64,000 nucleotides of DNA from Cyanoderma ruficeps (Eukaryota; Chordata; Aves; Passeriformes; Timaliidae): the NCBI GenBank assembly GCA_008694505.1, contig VZDJ01000063.1:4393200-4457199 (forward strand), read 5' to 3'. Under the pieces are notes generated by a model that saw nothing but the letters and a program-made list of their open reading frames with translations, made no database searches and was not told the origin of the DNA. Positions 10,813 to 23,739 of this stretch are shown one piece after another (within the stretch, counting starts at the first letter, position 1; the number at the start of each line of letters is the position of its first letter). The position numbers and the translations under genes are program-made.

Positions 10813-13800
10813 CCCACAGTTCCAACAGCCGTGGGAGTATTTCCACAGGAGCCCAGAACAAGGCTGGAACACGTGTCTCTCCATCCCTAATGTGCTGTGC
10901 CCTGACGGCCGTGAGGATTTTCAGGCTGTTACACAAAAACCAGGATTAAATCAAGCCCAGTAACGGGGCTGGCAGCCTTCTGCAGCCATCTAAGGGCAAG
11001 AGGGCCCAGGGGACAGAGCAGCTTTGTGCTCTGCTACTGCGTGGCTCCAAAAAGGAGGGGACGAGGTGGAGAGAGATGGGACACGGATGCACGTGGCAGT
11101 GCCACAACCAGCCTGAAAGGCCCACACAGAGAGGCCGCCCCACTGTAGCCAGCTCCAGCTGGAAAGCAGAAACACCACCCCAGCCTCCAGTTCCCCAGAG
11201 CCCTTTCCAGTCTCCTGGGACAGAGGAGTAACACTGACAGGTTTTATCTCAGCCCCCCAAAGCGCAGGGAAATCGGGGAAAAGACCAAACACGCCATTCC
11301 CAAACAGAAGCACCAGCTGAATGAAAGGACTTGGGAAGCCCCTCCTCACTTGGGGCCTCGGGAATAGGTTTTGCTCTGTTGTAGGAGCTTTACTCCTTGC
11401 TGCATTTGATTGCTGCTTTCCCCTGGAGCACAGTCATCCCTGAGATCACAGCTTCATGGAGGAATGAGATAAAAAGGTGCCAGGAGTGATGCCAAAACCC
11501 CCTTAATCCATCCAAGGCTAGCTGACATTTCCCAACTGAAATCTCTGGCTCTATCAGAGCAAGAGATGCTCTGGCAGGCACCACATAGCAAATCTGAGGA
11601 CATGGACACAACGTGAGACTCCGCTCTGATGTCCTGGCCGTGCCAAGGAGCTCCGTTGGCCTCTGCAATCTATAGATTTCCATTTGGGAACCAACGGTGG
11701 AAGTTTAGGGGTGCCCTGGGGGTCATCCAGGTGCATCTAAGCAAGCAGCGGCCACATGGGCCTCCAGAAGTCCTTTGGGACAACAAATGCTGCTGGAAAA
11801 ACCCAGTGGGAGTTTCAGAGCAAACCCATTGCAGCTCTGCAGTGGCTTTTAAAGCCTCCAGGACCCAGCAGGTATGAGCTGGAGGGGAATGAGGTTGAGC
11901 TGAGCGTGGCACCCTCCCGTTCCCGGGATGTGCACCCGCTGTGTGCGGTGATGGAAGCTCATCCTGGCTGTCCATGGCAGCGGAAGGACACCACTGGCTC
12001 ATGAATATGCAGAGGCAGGGTCAGAATTAACATCTTTAATGAAATTAAATGCGGGCGAGAGGGTTCTTTGCCTGACCACGGGTTGGGAGGCATGGGAAAA
12101 AGCTCTGCTGGAGGGAAGCAAGCCTTGGAGAGTGCCTGGCAAAAATATCCTTCCCTCCTCCTGGCATCTGCCCTCCTCTCCCAGTCCTCTCCCCACCAGC
12201 AGCCACGGAAAGACACCTATGCCAAACCCTTGGGTGTGGGAGCAAAGAGGCCACTGGGAGCACAAGGACCAAATATTGAAGGCAGGTGGTATCTCCTAAA
12301 CCATGAGGATCAGATCCAGTCACACTGGGGCAGCCTGGGAACCCCAAACCAGCATGGCTGGGATCCCTAGATGAGGCTGTGGGCTCCTGCGCTCCCCCAG
12401 GTATCAGCACAGCCCGTCCCTCCAGCAGGAGAGGCGGATCCTCTCTCACCAGCAAACCAATCTCTGCTCTATTGATTCCATTTCAATTAGCAGAATTCCT
12501 GTGGGATGATGGGCTGGGCAAGACTGGAGAGGACATGACAGGGCTGGTGGGACTGCTGAGCCTGCCTGGCAGAGAGAAACACATCCCAGCCCAGAGGCAC
12601 TTCTTGTGCCTCTTGCCATAGCAAGAATCCCCAGAAAAAATGGCCTGAAGACTCTGTTATATGAGAAGAGCCCTGTGCTATGGATCCCAGCCAAGCTGCC
12701 AGGTCCTTGTGCACATTCCTGTCTTCCCAGCTCCTTGCTTCCTTCCCAATCCACTCATTTTTATGCTAGTCAGGATGGCAATCAGTCCTTCCCATGGGCA
12801 CTGGGACCGGGGCTCAACCTCACAGAGCCAACTAAAGCAAGAAGGGTTTTTTCTGGTGCAGAAGTGACCCCTGTCTTTCCTCACCATGTCTCCAGTGGCA
12901 AGAGCAACATATATCCCACTGCCAGAAATACACTCCGTTTAATCTACACCAGCAGCCCTTTCAGAGGCTCCAGCTCCATCAATAAGACTCTTTCTACAGG
13001 GAAGTAATTTCAGGATCAGTGACTTCTCTCAGACAGAGCATCCTGACCCAGCCCTCAGATGTTGCAGCTTCACAGCCAAGCCTTTCCCACAAAGGTTTGG
13101 GGCTGGCGAGCCCAAACCCCAGCTCGCTGTGGGGTGAGGAGACCCTCATGGCACTGAAAGAGGCTGAAGTTTCTCCCTCTCTTTTGTCAGGTCAAATTTA
13201 CTGCAACGGGAGAACGTTTCAGGAGAGATTTGTCATTGTTTGTGGCAGTTTGGAAAGCTCCTAAATATGCTCTGTGCAATCGTGAATGTAAATTGAATAG
13301 AAGGAAAAGCAATTTGCGAGGCATTAAAATCCCTCTGCAGGTTCCTTTGAAGTGATCGATGTCTCAAACCACGATGTTATCTCTACGTAACCGAGTTGGG
13401 CAACGCAATCCAAACCCTGAAGTCATTCCCTTCTCAGGTAACTTATCAGTCCATGGAACACATTCACTCCCAAGCTCTGCAGGCACCGCTGTGCCTGCAA
13501 AGAGCCCCCCTCCCTATCTCCTGGGGCACCTTTATCGCCGAGGAGGAGCAGGGAGAGACCTGGCATGGCCAAATTTTGGCATGCACACGCCTGGCCTGGC
13601 TGAGCTCCCTCCAAGCAGCTCCAGAAAAAGAGCACCAGGGTGACTTTTGCTCCTATTTTTGCACGATGCACCAAAACCAGGTTGCACCGCTGGGTGTGAA
13701 GCTGTCAGCCTTGGAGAGGTGCAGCTCTCAGCCCTGTGGCCTCGCTGACAGTCAGCCCCGGCACCCCACGGGGACGATCTGCAGCCAGACGGGATCGCTG

Positions 13801-14269
13801 CACCCCCACTGCCTGCAGGAGTGACTTTTTTGGGAGGATTGTCATCACACCCGGTGCCTGGCAGTTTTCCGTGTGCTGTGATCCAAACCCCAAGGCAACA
13901 CGTGGAATGGAGATTTGCTCTCATCAAACTCCTGGACCATTCCCCCAGCGTGTGCATCTCCACCGTGAAAAGGTGTGTGTCCACTGGATTAAGGATTAGG
14001 GAGATTTAAGAGCTTTTACGAGTTCTCACAAGATGGGAATTAGCAAAAAGCCCAGACAGCTCCAGCAGAAGCTGTGCCAAACTGCTGCTGGAATGGCCAC
14101 TCTCCACGATGCTGTTTTTACAGGGATCTCTGGATCCTGGATGCCAGTTCCTGGGGGCATGCAAAGCACATGCATGAGAAGTTGTGGATGCCCCATCCCT
14201 GCAAGTGCCTGGAAATTCCCACCATCCCATGGGAATTTTGATAATTGAAATGTAATCAATACACCCCTA
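10813..14269. other. unique non-coding DNA
   Basis: About 3.5 kb with no recognisable repeat or exon. Many overlapping open frames, up to 150 codons, run on both strands, as expected for GC-rich vertebrate DNA. A 258-codon minus frame covers 14802-14026. It crosses the next CR1 copy, so it is unlikely to be coding. Confidence 0.5.
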
Positions 14270-14389
14270 GGCCAAGTTGGACAAGCCTGGGAGCAACCTG
14301 GACGCTTGGAGAAACGGAAAGGAGAAATCTCACGGAAAAAAACGAGCTTTAAGGTCCCTTCCAACTCAAACCTTTCCACCATTTTATGA
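14270..14389 (+). mobile_element. CR1 LINE 3' fragment, diverged
   Basis: GGCCAAGTTGGACAAGCCTG, GGAGCAACCTGGACGCTTGG, then CTTTAAGGTCCCTTCCAACT and CAAACCTTTCC match the last 120 bp of CR1 in sense orientation. The middle is diverged. Confidence 0.85.
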
Positions 14390-17036
14390 GCTCCGAGGCT
14401 TCCCACCAATCCACCTGCAAGGAGCAGAGGGGCCATGTGGGCTGGGTGTTGTTGGATGCACCGCGGGAAGCAGCCGTGATGAGGAGGATACAGGAATTGG
14501 GATAGAACAGAGAAAGATCCACCAAGCTGAGGCTTCCACCTCCCCCGGTGACCGCTGCTCCCGGCATCCCGGGGCACCCGGCTGCAGCAGGCAGATAGGC
14601 AAGTGTTCCTCTGCAGGAAAAGTTTCTTCCTAATCATGTTAGCTGGAGCTGGGCCCGTGCCCTGCAGCAGCAGGTCAGTATCTATTTCAAAGCTTTCACT
14701 TGTGAAAATAAATTTACTGTTAGCGCCGCGGACCTCTGGCGCATGTTTAAGCAGGAGGTTTGGGGAGGGGGTTTGGAGTCCTCGGGCAAGGGGACAAAGC
14801 AAGGAAGGAGTGAGGCAGCAAAGAGGGAAGTGAGAGAAAGGGTTAAAGCTGCCTCCTTCCCTCCCAGCCCAGGCAGAGGAGCTGCTCTCAATCAGTGTGT
14901 GATTGCAATCAGCGGGAAGGTGCCGTTTGCATTAAACAGAGCAGACAGGGGGAAAAAAAGACAAGACAGGCTGTGCAATCTGAAAAATTTATGTAAAAAT
15001 CACAAACAACAATAAAAACCAGCTTGCTTGGTTGTTTTGTTGGGTTTTTTTTTTCCCCTCCCTCTGCTTCTCCTTGTTATTATTTTCCCCAAGGGCAGAG
15101 AACTGGGATGGAGCAGGGAGCCAGTACTTCCCAATGCTCCTCTGCCCCACCTAAATCCGCCCTACATCAAACCTTGCAATCAGTCTCCTTTACCACTAAT
15201 TTTGCCTCATGTTTTTTTAATTAAATTTACCACTTCCTTCAAACACCAGTCAATGAACCATCCACATTTCCTCCAAATACCCTTGAAAATGTGGAATCAA
15301 ACAACCAAGCAGCAATGATACCCAAAGGAATGTCACTGAAGAGGCATTGCCTGGAGCATGCACGGAGCCAGGGAGGAGAACCGGGGTAAAACACGGAAAA
15401 CTTGGCCACAGAGGATTTTCAGCGAGCTCAAACTGCAGTAGCAGCACCCAACCTGCTCGTTAGAACTTCAGGAAAAAAGGTAACGACAATCCTGAAGATG
15501 GCACTCCTGGGCTACCCTTCCCAAGCCAAACTCCCTTCCTGACCCTCCCCAACCAGAGGGTGCCCGGCACCCTGAAGTGAGATGATTCAGAGCTCCTGAA
15601 ACTCTCCAAGGTTGTCCAGGTTGGGTGGGAAATGTGTCCTTCACTCTCACCATTCCACAGCTATTCTTTGATTTCAAAGGTAGCTCCTGACAAGGGATGT
15701 GAGGCCGAAGACCAAGAAAAAGCTGAGAAACTTCAGGAGGAGCAGTGCGTTCCGTGAGAAGGCAGAAAAAAAGGGAGAAGAAAGATTTTTCTTTCATCGA
15801 TTTGACATTTGCTCCTTTTAGGTTTTCTCTCAGCAGCATCTCCTGACTGCACCACGAGACAGGGGGGCCACCACCCGTTCCGTTTATTCACCTGGACCCC
15901 CTGTGCCAACCTGGGACCAATTTATCACACCGGGACTCGACGGGAATCGGATGAACTACGACAGTTTTGCTCGGCGCTTCTCTTTGAGGGCTGAGGCTCG
16001 TTTGAACAAGCAGCTCAAAGGGAAGGGAAGGGGCCTTTGAAGCCCCCCACAGTGTGGGACTGCATGAAAAAGGCCCCTGAGCCGCCACTGACTCGGCAAC
16101 ACCCTCACTCCCTTTGTGCCAGGGCTCACTGGCTGCTCCCTGGAGCATCGCTGAGAGCTCAGCACTGAGCCCACACAAGTCCCAGTTGTTCCACAGGAGC
16201 CTCTTCCCGCCCTGGGCAGGCGAGAGCTGTGTGTGGAGCACACAAGGCTAACCACGCCTCAGCTGGGCTGTCACCCTCCCACCAACAAACCTTCCCAAGA
16301 CATCGTCCAACAGTGGAGATGCTCAGGCCACCAGCAGCAACACCTGGAAAGGGGGAAGACTTCTGGGAGCAGCTGGAAGTGATTTGATCAGTGATATGGA
16401 GCAAGAGTGAATCCTAAGAGGCATTTTCTGCATCACAAGCCTTGTGGGTGAAGACCCAACCTCAGCGAGATCTGAACCTCCTCCACGTTCTCAGCTGCCT
16501 CAGATTTGGCATTCCAGCTCGGCACAAGGACATTTTCTGCATTTAAATGGACAAGAACCTTATCCCCAAGATGAAAGGGGATGGAGGGAAGGCAGCATTC
16601 CAGCACTGGGGGGATGGCAAGAGGATAACCAGGCACATTTTCCCCCTTGTCCTCACATCACCTTGAGCACGGTGACTTCCAGAAGCGTTAAACCCAGGAC
16701 AGCCCTTGGGGCAGGGCATTCTGAGGGCTTCAGCGACGGGATCAGGCAGGAATGGTGGCGACCAGAGGCTTTATTAGGCTGGTTTGTTTATTTATTTATT
16801 TCCCCGAGCAGCAGGAGTCAGCCTCAGGTGAGTGAAGAAGCGCCAGCACTGAGACAGGGTAATATGCCATGGAGAAATCTTCTCCCTGCAAGCAGAGGGC
16901 TGGGCTGGCTGCTCCTGTGCTCTATGCATTATTTATGGCCCTGCCGAGCCAGCCCCTTTATCTGCCTTCCAAGGGGCTCGAGAAGAAAATGAATCTTTGA
17001 CTCAGCAATTTTTATCCCAGCCAAATGAAAGAGAAA
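14390..17036. other. unique non-coding DNA with short A/T-rich simple tracts
   Basis: No gene seen. Includes a T-run at about 15045-15053 and a TTTATTTATTTATTT tract near 16785-16801. No interspersed repeat recognised. Confidence 0.5.
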
Positions 17037-17064
17037 TACACACACACATATATATATATATATT
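17037..17064. repeat. compound (CA)n(TA)n microsatellite
   Basis: Alternating ACACACACAC runs directly into ATATATATATATATAT. Alternating purine-pyrimidine DNA of this kind is typically length-polymorphic. Confidence 0.95.
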
Positions 17065-18299
17065 TAAACTGAATCCACTCTGGGGAGGTGACAAGGAGCT
17101 AATCCAGCCCCCTGAGAGGCTGCAGGTACTGGCTCTGGGCAGCTCAGAGTGAAGAGATTTAGCTCCTACATAAATTATCTGCAGCTCTTCCCCTTCTGCT
17201 GACCTCCAGCGCCATGTCCGTCTGTCCTTAGGCTGAGCACAAACCCAAAGCCCGGCCTTTGGGAGAGCTTAGGAAATGCCTAGCACACTCCAGGTGCTGC
17301 CATCAATTAAATAAATCTGCAAGATGCATCACACAAATAAATAAATAAGTGGAGATGACTGAAGAGCTCCATTTTTTTTCCCAACTGCACATATACACAC
17401 GTGTACTTAAAGCCAATTTTTCAAACAATAAAACACTTGAATTTTTTTTCCGCATGAAAAATTCATCCTGTCTCACAGCCATCTAAAAAGCAAATAAGCA
17501 AGCAAACAAATAAATTCTTCGCTGTGGAAAACATCACCCAAATCATTCCTGATGATCTTCACCACACAGACACAATTCCCAACCAGCCCTCAATGCCCTG
17601 GTTGCTCCCACTGTGGGAGTGAAGAGCAGGTGCTACATCTATGAAAATAAAACAGTGATAATAAAATAGCAGGGCTTCTTGGAGAGAGAGGCAAGAAGAA
17701 AAGGAGTCAGTCCTTTCTAGATCCCAGCTGTGTTTTTTCTGGCTGCGTGGATCTCCCTGTTAGCACAGGGACCCATCCACGCCCTGTCCTGCAGCGCAGC
17801 CACTGCCACCAGCTAATTATCGCCTCTTCCTCCCCGCATCCAGGCTCTTTAAAATAGTTCTTTTAATCAGGGCCACTCTCCCCACCGGGAGCCCGTGTGC
17901 AATCCTGGCACCGGTTGCAAATGGGTGCCCCAGATCTATTTTGAGCTCCCCAGGGCTGTGCCTCGGCCGGGTCCCCAGCACAGCACACCCCGGCACGGTG
18001 CAAGAGGAGCTCTGAGCTGCCTTGGGAGCACCAAGGAGGAGCAATTTCCCTTCCTCCAGCTGCAGTGCTGCTGGTTCCTGCAGATGAGGAGCCAAAGGCA
18101 CTCACAGCCTCGTGTCCACGTTAAACCCTGGCTAGAGAGCCCCCGAGAAGTGATGCTGAAGACATTTGCAGCATGTGCCGTGGAGATAAGCTGCTTCCAG
18201 GCTCTGTGAGTGGGGAAGGAGCTCCTCCTTTCTCTCCTTTACAGCCCCCCTTAGAAATTCTCACCTGGCTCCTCCTCTCCATGAGAAAAGGTGGCTGAA
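17065..18299. other. unique non-coding DNA with AAATA-rich patches
   Basis: AAATAAATAAAT-like tracts occur near 17307-17348 and 17493-17514. Otherwise there is nothing recognisable. Confidence 0.5.
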
Positions 18300-18421
18300 G
18301 GGCCAGGCTGGACCAGGCTTTGAGCAACTTGGCCAAGCAGAAAGTGTCCCTGGCCACGGCAGGTGGGACAAGGTGAGCCTCAAGGTCCCTTCCAACACAA
18401 ACCATTCTGTGACTCTGTGAT
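18300..18421 (+). mobile_element. CR1 LINE 3' fragment
   Basis: GGGCCAGGCTGGACCAGGCT, GTGTCCCTGGCCACGGCAGG, TCAAGGTCCCTTCCAACACA and the terminal CCATTCTGTGACTCTGTGAT, in CR1 3'-end order. The terminal octamer repeat is preserved, so the 3' end is intact. Confidence 0.94.
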
Positions 18422-19680
18422 ACAGGGGGTTCCTCATCCCAGCTCTCCGCAAGATTTTTCACATCACAAAGAGAACAAAAGCCAAAACACCAAAACGGGT
18501 TTTCCAAACCCCAGCGTGAACACAGCCACGGCATAGCCAGAGATTAACCAATCACAGAATCCTATTAAATAACACTAAAAATATTACATACCACACTTAA
18601 AACATCACAGAATACCATCCTTACAAGCAGCCAAACCAACCCGAAATTCTTCCCTGGAATTTTTTTTTTCTTTTTTGGAGGGCAGACGGTGGTTCAGATG
18701 CTAATATTGAGTCTTCTTCACCCTGCCACCACCCCTCCCGGGGTGACAGAGCTCCATGCAGCCATGCCTTTGGCTCTGGGACAGCTCTGCTCCACCAGCT
18801 GGTGGGGGAGAAAGGTCGAGCAAGCGACAGCCAGCACTGCTCACGGCTGAAATCCATCACGAGACAGGCGGAGCAGCCTGGGGTTTTCTGGTTTTGTTTT
18901 TTGGTTGGTTTTTTTTTAGGGGGGGTGGGTGGGTTTGAGATATTTGCTGCCCATCTAAGTCTCTCTTAGCACAGAAAACACACCCTCTGCCACCGACCCT
19001 GGCACAGAGAGGGCTCGCAGAGGAGAACGCGTTCGTTATCAAAGTTCGGAAAGGCCTTAAAATAATTGAAAAGGTAAATAAAAGAGAGGCAGAGAAGCAG
19101 AACGGTTGGCAGTGCCTCCTGCTCGTTAGGAAAGGGGGGCACTTAACACTACACAGACAGCAAATTAGCCTTTAATCATCGCCTGCCTTCACCGGGTTTT
19201 ATCTACGAGTGAGTTTCAGCCCAGGCACCTCCCTTGTGCCGGCAGCCCTGGGGACTCCAGCTCGCCTCCTGTTTATTCCCCAGCTGCTTTGTTGTCTCAG
19301 ATCAGCAGAATAAGGGAGCCGTGTCGGCAGAAGATACTTCTGTGCAGCCAGCGAGAAGTTCACACAGAAAATTGATATTCGCCGCAAATTATTTTGGATG
19401 ATTTACTGGAATGTATTAACTCACAGCGACGCGGAGAAAATTCCGACGGCGCGGCTGCCTGCCTCCCACCACTGGGATTCCAGCCCCAACTTTCTGCTGT
19501 GAGGACGAGGATAAGGATAGAGGGAACTTGGAGAGGGCCCTGGGCAGGGCTGTGGCTCAGGAGGCTCTGACATGGTTGGATTTGCTGTGTGGATGTTTGC
19601 AGGGATGCCAGGCTTGGGCTGCAGCCTGGAAAACCAAACCAATGCAAGGCAGTCATCCCAAGTCACTCATCTTGCACCCA
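18422..19680. other. unique non-coding DNA
   Basis: An AT-rich patch at 18540-18610, T-runs at 18660-18670 and 18911-18917, and a G-rich tract (listed separately). No gene recognised. Confidence 0.5.
18919..18933 (+). other. potential G-quadruplex motif
   Basis: A run of seven G, then T, GGG, T, GGG gives four G-tracts of at least three within 15 bases with one-base loops, just downstream of a T-run. This satisfies the usual sequence rule for an intramolecular quadruplex. Function unknown. Confidence 0.6.
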
Positions 19681-20251
19681 AAGCAGCGTGGGCAGCATGG
19701 GGAGGGAGGGGATTCTGTCCCCTGGTGAGACCCCACCTGCAGAGCTGCTTCCAGTTCTGGGCCACCCAACTGCAGAAGGACCTGGAGCTGCTGGACAGAG
19801 TCCAGACAAGGCCACGGAGATGCTCCAAGGGCTGGAGCCCCTCTGCTCTGGATACAGACTGGGAGAGCTGGGGGTGCTCACCTGGAGAGGAGAAGCTCCA
19901 GGGAGAGCTCAGAGCCCCTGCCAGGGCCTAAAGGGGCTCCAGGAGAGCTGGAGAGGGACGGGACAAGAATGGAGGGACAGGACACAGGGAATGGTTTCCC
20001 ACTGCCAGAGGGCAGGAATAGATGGGATATTGGGAAGAAACTCTTCCCTGTGAGAGTGTGGAGGACCTGGCACAGGGTGCCCAGAGAAGCTGTGGCTGCC
20101 CCATTCCTGGAAGTGTCCAAGGCCAAGCTGGATGTGGTGTGGAACAACCTGGGATAGAGGAAGGTGCCCCAGCTCATGGCAGGAGATAGAACAGGATGAG
20201 CTGTAAGATCTTTTCCAACCCAAACCCTTCCAGGATTCTATAATTCTATCT
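19681..20251 (+). mobile_element. CR1 LINE 3' fragment, longest continuous copy (about 570 bp)
   Basis: The longest uninterrupted CR1 copy in the window, in sense orientation. It includes the 3' end of the reverse-transcriptase ORF region (GGTGAGACCCCACCTGCAGA, TTCCAGTTCTGGGCCACC, GAGCTGCTGGACAGAGTCCA, GAGAAGCTCCAGGGAGAGC). It then runs through the 3' UTR (CTCTTCCCTGTGAGAGTGTG, TGCCCAGAGAAGCTGTGGCT, TGTCCAAGGCCAAGCTGGAT) to the terminal ATTCTATAATTCTATC repeat. It is 5'-truncated with no intact ORF. Matching blocks in the copies at 46.4 and 51.5 kb suggest the same or a closely related CR1 subfamily. Confidence 0.96.
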
Positions 20252-23200
20252 CGGTTTTCTAATGGGCAGCAGGAGGGGAGGTGTCCCATGGATGACACCT
20301 CTCGCAGACCCCGGCTGCTCATGTTGGCACCCCGGGGAGTTTTGAGAGGGATGGGAGCACCCAAGGAGGGCAGGGGCTTGTCTGACCCCAGCTCAGCTCT
20401 GCTACCTTCGTTCTGTTTGCAAGAAGCAGAGATAATGCCGCTGATTGATCTTTTTCAGCTCTTTTGAAATCACAGGATAAAAGACTCCGGGCTTAACACT
20501 GGGAAAAAGGAGCACGTCCTGCTGGGACAACCCTTCCCTTTGTCCATGCCCTCGTGATGGTGACTTCTGCAGTGCTCCCTCGCCACCAAAGTGGCACCAT
20601 AAGGGCTCCTTGTGAGTCACAGCCGTCACTGGCAGGCAGCTCAGCAGAGGGTCACACGGAGGCAATGGCATTTAGGGATTGCTCTCCGGCCGGGAATGCA
20701 CTCGCCCAGCTCCACTCCTACTGTGAGAGACTCTGCTGACTTTGACGGGCTTACAAGAGGGATGAACTCAATCCCTCAATCCTGGATTTCTCTCCCACCA
20801 CCTCTCTGGCCCTAAATATGAGCAGCAAGGGTTGTTTTTGGGGGGGGAAGAGGGAGCCCTCCTGCACCAGGGGCTTCCTCAACCACCCGCCCACAAATGG
20901 CAAAACCAAGACAAAAAGATCCCTCCACTCCTTTCCTTGGCTGGAGGAGAGGAGGATGAGGCAGGCTGCAAGCTGCCTCCACATTTCCTCCGTCCTGGGA
21001 TTGCTCATAACCCAGCCTAATCCCTTGAGGAGCTTAGAGCATCCGCAGGGATCCTCTGCTTTACACGCTGAGCCCTGCAAAGCCAAGAACAGCGAAGGAC
21101 ACTTGTGACAACCGCGTCCCCACCCGGGCAGGAGCCCAGCACCCCAGGATGGAGGACCCCCAAAGGCAGCACCGCCCACCACAACCCCCTTTTCAGGGGG
21201 AGAACATGGGCTCCCATCCCTCCTCCAGCACAGCGCCCTGTCCCAAAAGCCACACTGATTTTCATCCTCCGTGATTTTCACCCCCAGTCATCCCGAGGTG
21301 CAAATGTCCATCAGGCAGGAGTTATCCCGTATTTACCCCCCTGCCTGCCCGCTGTCCCCTCCCCGCAAGGCACCCAGCCCTGCCAGGCTGTTTTCCCATG
21401 GTCAGTCCATGTAATAGCCTGTACATAACCACCTAAACGCTGCAAACTCTTTGAAATAAGCACGGAAATTGGTTTCCAGGCTCCAGCAGTTTCTAAATAA
21501 TGGATGTTTAAGATAATAATAAAAAAAAAAAAAAGAAAAAGCAAGTGACATACAAAGTGGATTTTAGAGGGGAAAAGAAAAAAGGTGGAGCATGTTCTCA
21601 ACAAAAAATCTCTAAGAAAACCTGAAGCAGCACAGAGGGACCAAGAAGCTGTGTCTGCAGCTGCCAATTTAACCCTGTGCTCTCGCAGCAGAGAAAACCT
21701 CATTTCCCTGTGCTCCCCCAGTAACTCCTCCTCACTTTATATTCCGCCTCGCCGCAGATGTAATATATTCTGTCAGTGCAAAATCTGGGCTGAAAAATGT
21801 GCTGGCCTTGGGGAGATGTCTGGATTGGATTGGATCGGAGAGAAGAGATGAGAAGGGTGTGTGCCGAGAGCAGCCAGACGCAAGGGATGGAAGGGAACTG
21901 GAAGGCATCAACCTTTGGCTCTCTCCATTAGCCAAAAGACATCCCAGGCTGCTGTTCAAGCAAAGGTCAACTAAACTGCTCCTTCCTGTTGGCAACACCA
22001 CCTGCATGACTCCATTTCAGCCACAAAAGAGTACTTGCTTAAATCCAGAAAAATTCCTTAACGCTGAGCCCGCAGCTGGAGTCTGCAAGATGGGCATCTC
22101 CCAGAAGATCATCAGAAGAAGGAGGTCTCTGTGATCACAAAAATGAGGATTTTGGAGGCTGGGAACAGCTGGCAACGTGGGAAGGAGGGTACAGTACCGC
22201 TACGAGGAAAACTATAAGAGAATGGAGGAACAGTGAATCCCTTCTCACGGCTTCCAGTGTTTGAGGAGGAGGGAATTCCCTTTTCCTCTTCAACAGGCAT
22301 CTGCAGCTCAGTCATCAAGGATCGCCCTTCAAGGGAAGGGATAGTTTACAAGAGCTGAATGATGCGTCCCAGACCAGCAACAGGATCTGCCCACAGCAAG
22401 ACCATCGAAGCAGCTCTGGACACGCCGAGGGCAGCGGCGCCGACAGGGACGGATGTTTGCTTTAATTACCGCGAGTGTGTGTTACCTTTACACCCAAATC
22501 ACCCACCCCCGCGGCATAATTCACTCAAAGGGGCTTTTTCACCCGAGTCAGCAAAATGAAGAGATTCAATTACAGCCTTTGACTGGGCCTGCTTATTGTT
22601 ATTTATAATACAATACATCCCGGCTGCTGCGGAGAGAGCTGTACAGGTCCTGGAATGTTGGCTGTCTTGGCAGTTAATTGAAACGCCGGCGCCTCGCTAG
22701 GAGTGCTTGTCCCGGCCTCCCCGACACTGAGCGGTGGCATCTACCTGCTGTACCCTAATAGAGAGGCACTGTCACCAAAGGACACCTGTGGCAGGAGCAG
22801 AGCTCTTAATAGCCGCCGACTCCTGCGCTCCAAACCCGACAGCCGCCGAGCTACAATGGGGGGTTTCAAATGAATCCTGGAAGAGCACTTGGAGGAGAAT
22901 GGCTCTATTTTTGAAGAATGACACGGGGGGGATCCACAGCCATTTCCTCTGAATGGCTGCAGACCCAGCTGCACTTTATAAGAAAAGTGATGGATATTTT
23001 TTCTCCCCTCTCGCTGCTCCGTTCTCACTCCGTCCGTGGTGGAGTCCTGCTACCTGAGTCCTTTCTGTCCCTGCCTCACGATTAGGGAGAGGATGCCGAG
23101 GTGGAAAAGGAACTCATTAGCAGCTACCAGGGGCACAGAGTGGGAGGAGAAGTGGTTTTCCCTCCCGGAGCAGGGCGGGATTCGTTGGGCTTGTGAAGGG

Positions 23201-23351
23201 CTCGGCTCGATGCCAAGGACTTCACAGCTTGCCTGGATCGAGGCACAGAGGGATAATTTCCCAGGCAAGCAGCATCCAACACCACCAATGTGGGCAGCAA
23301 ACACCCAGCAGCACCTTCACAACTGCACACAAACCTGAACCAGCATTTTGT
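20252..23351. other. unique non-coding DNA with one enhancer-like block
   Basis: No gene seen. Features are an A14 run at 21521-21534, a TGGATTGGATTGGATCGG tract near 21821-21838, and a mixed AT/CpG block at about 22440-22900 that looks like conserved regulatory sequence. Overlapping open frames up to 176 codons are unsupported. Confidence 0.5.
22560..22900. promoter_or_regulatory. candidate conserved non-coding element
   Basis: Repeat-free, with AT-rich TTATTGTTATTTATAATAC next to CpG-bearing GCGGAGAGAGCTG and GCCGCCGACTCC segments, an AGTTAATTGAAA homeodomain-like core near 22672 and TACCCTAATAGAG. Surviving CpGs and the sharp composition contrast with flanks suggest constraint. There is no direct proof of function. 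Confidence 0.25.
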
Positions 23352-23511
23352 GGAATCATAAGATGGTTTGGGTTGAAAAAGATCCTAAAAACCATCTTGT
23401 TCCCAGCCCCTGCCATGTATAGGAACAACTTCCACTAGATCACATTGCTCAGAATTCCATCCTACCTTGTCCCGAACACTTCCAGGGATGAGGCAGCCAC
23501 AACTTCTCTGG
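23352..23511 (-). mobile_element. CR1 LINE 3' fragment
   Basis: Plus strand: GGAATCATAAGATGGTTTGG, TCTTGTTCCCAGCCCCTGCC, CTTCCACTAGATCACATTGC, CACTTCCAGGGATGAGGCAG, CCACAACTTCTCTGG. This is the complement of the CR1 3' end, so the element runs on the minus strand. Confidence 0.93.
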
Positions 23512-23739
23512 AGGTCCCTGTTTTATTTTGGTGGAGAAACTCAGCCCTGCAGCACCCACAGCTCCATGCTGGGGAGAAGAGGAGGAATGAGAAGTCTGGG
23601 ATGTACCAGCACCAGCAGCAGTTTGCTGGGCCTTCACCCGCTCCTGGGTGCTCCATGGAGGGGTTTGGGACTGGCACAGGAGTTTCTGCGTGAGGATTTG
23701 CTCCCAGCCAAGGCAACAAATTAAAATTTGCTGTGAATT
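23512..23739. other. unique spacer between two CR1 copies
   Basis: About 230 bp with no repeat recognised, separating two minus-strand CR1 copies with different 3' ends. Confidence 0.5.

Noticed and set aside
14026..14802. 258-codon minus-strand frame.
   Set aside because: It runs through a CR1 3' end on the opposite strand and has no recognisable domain.
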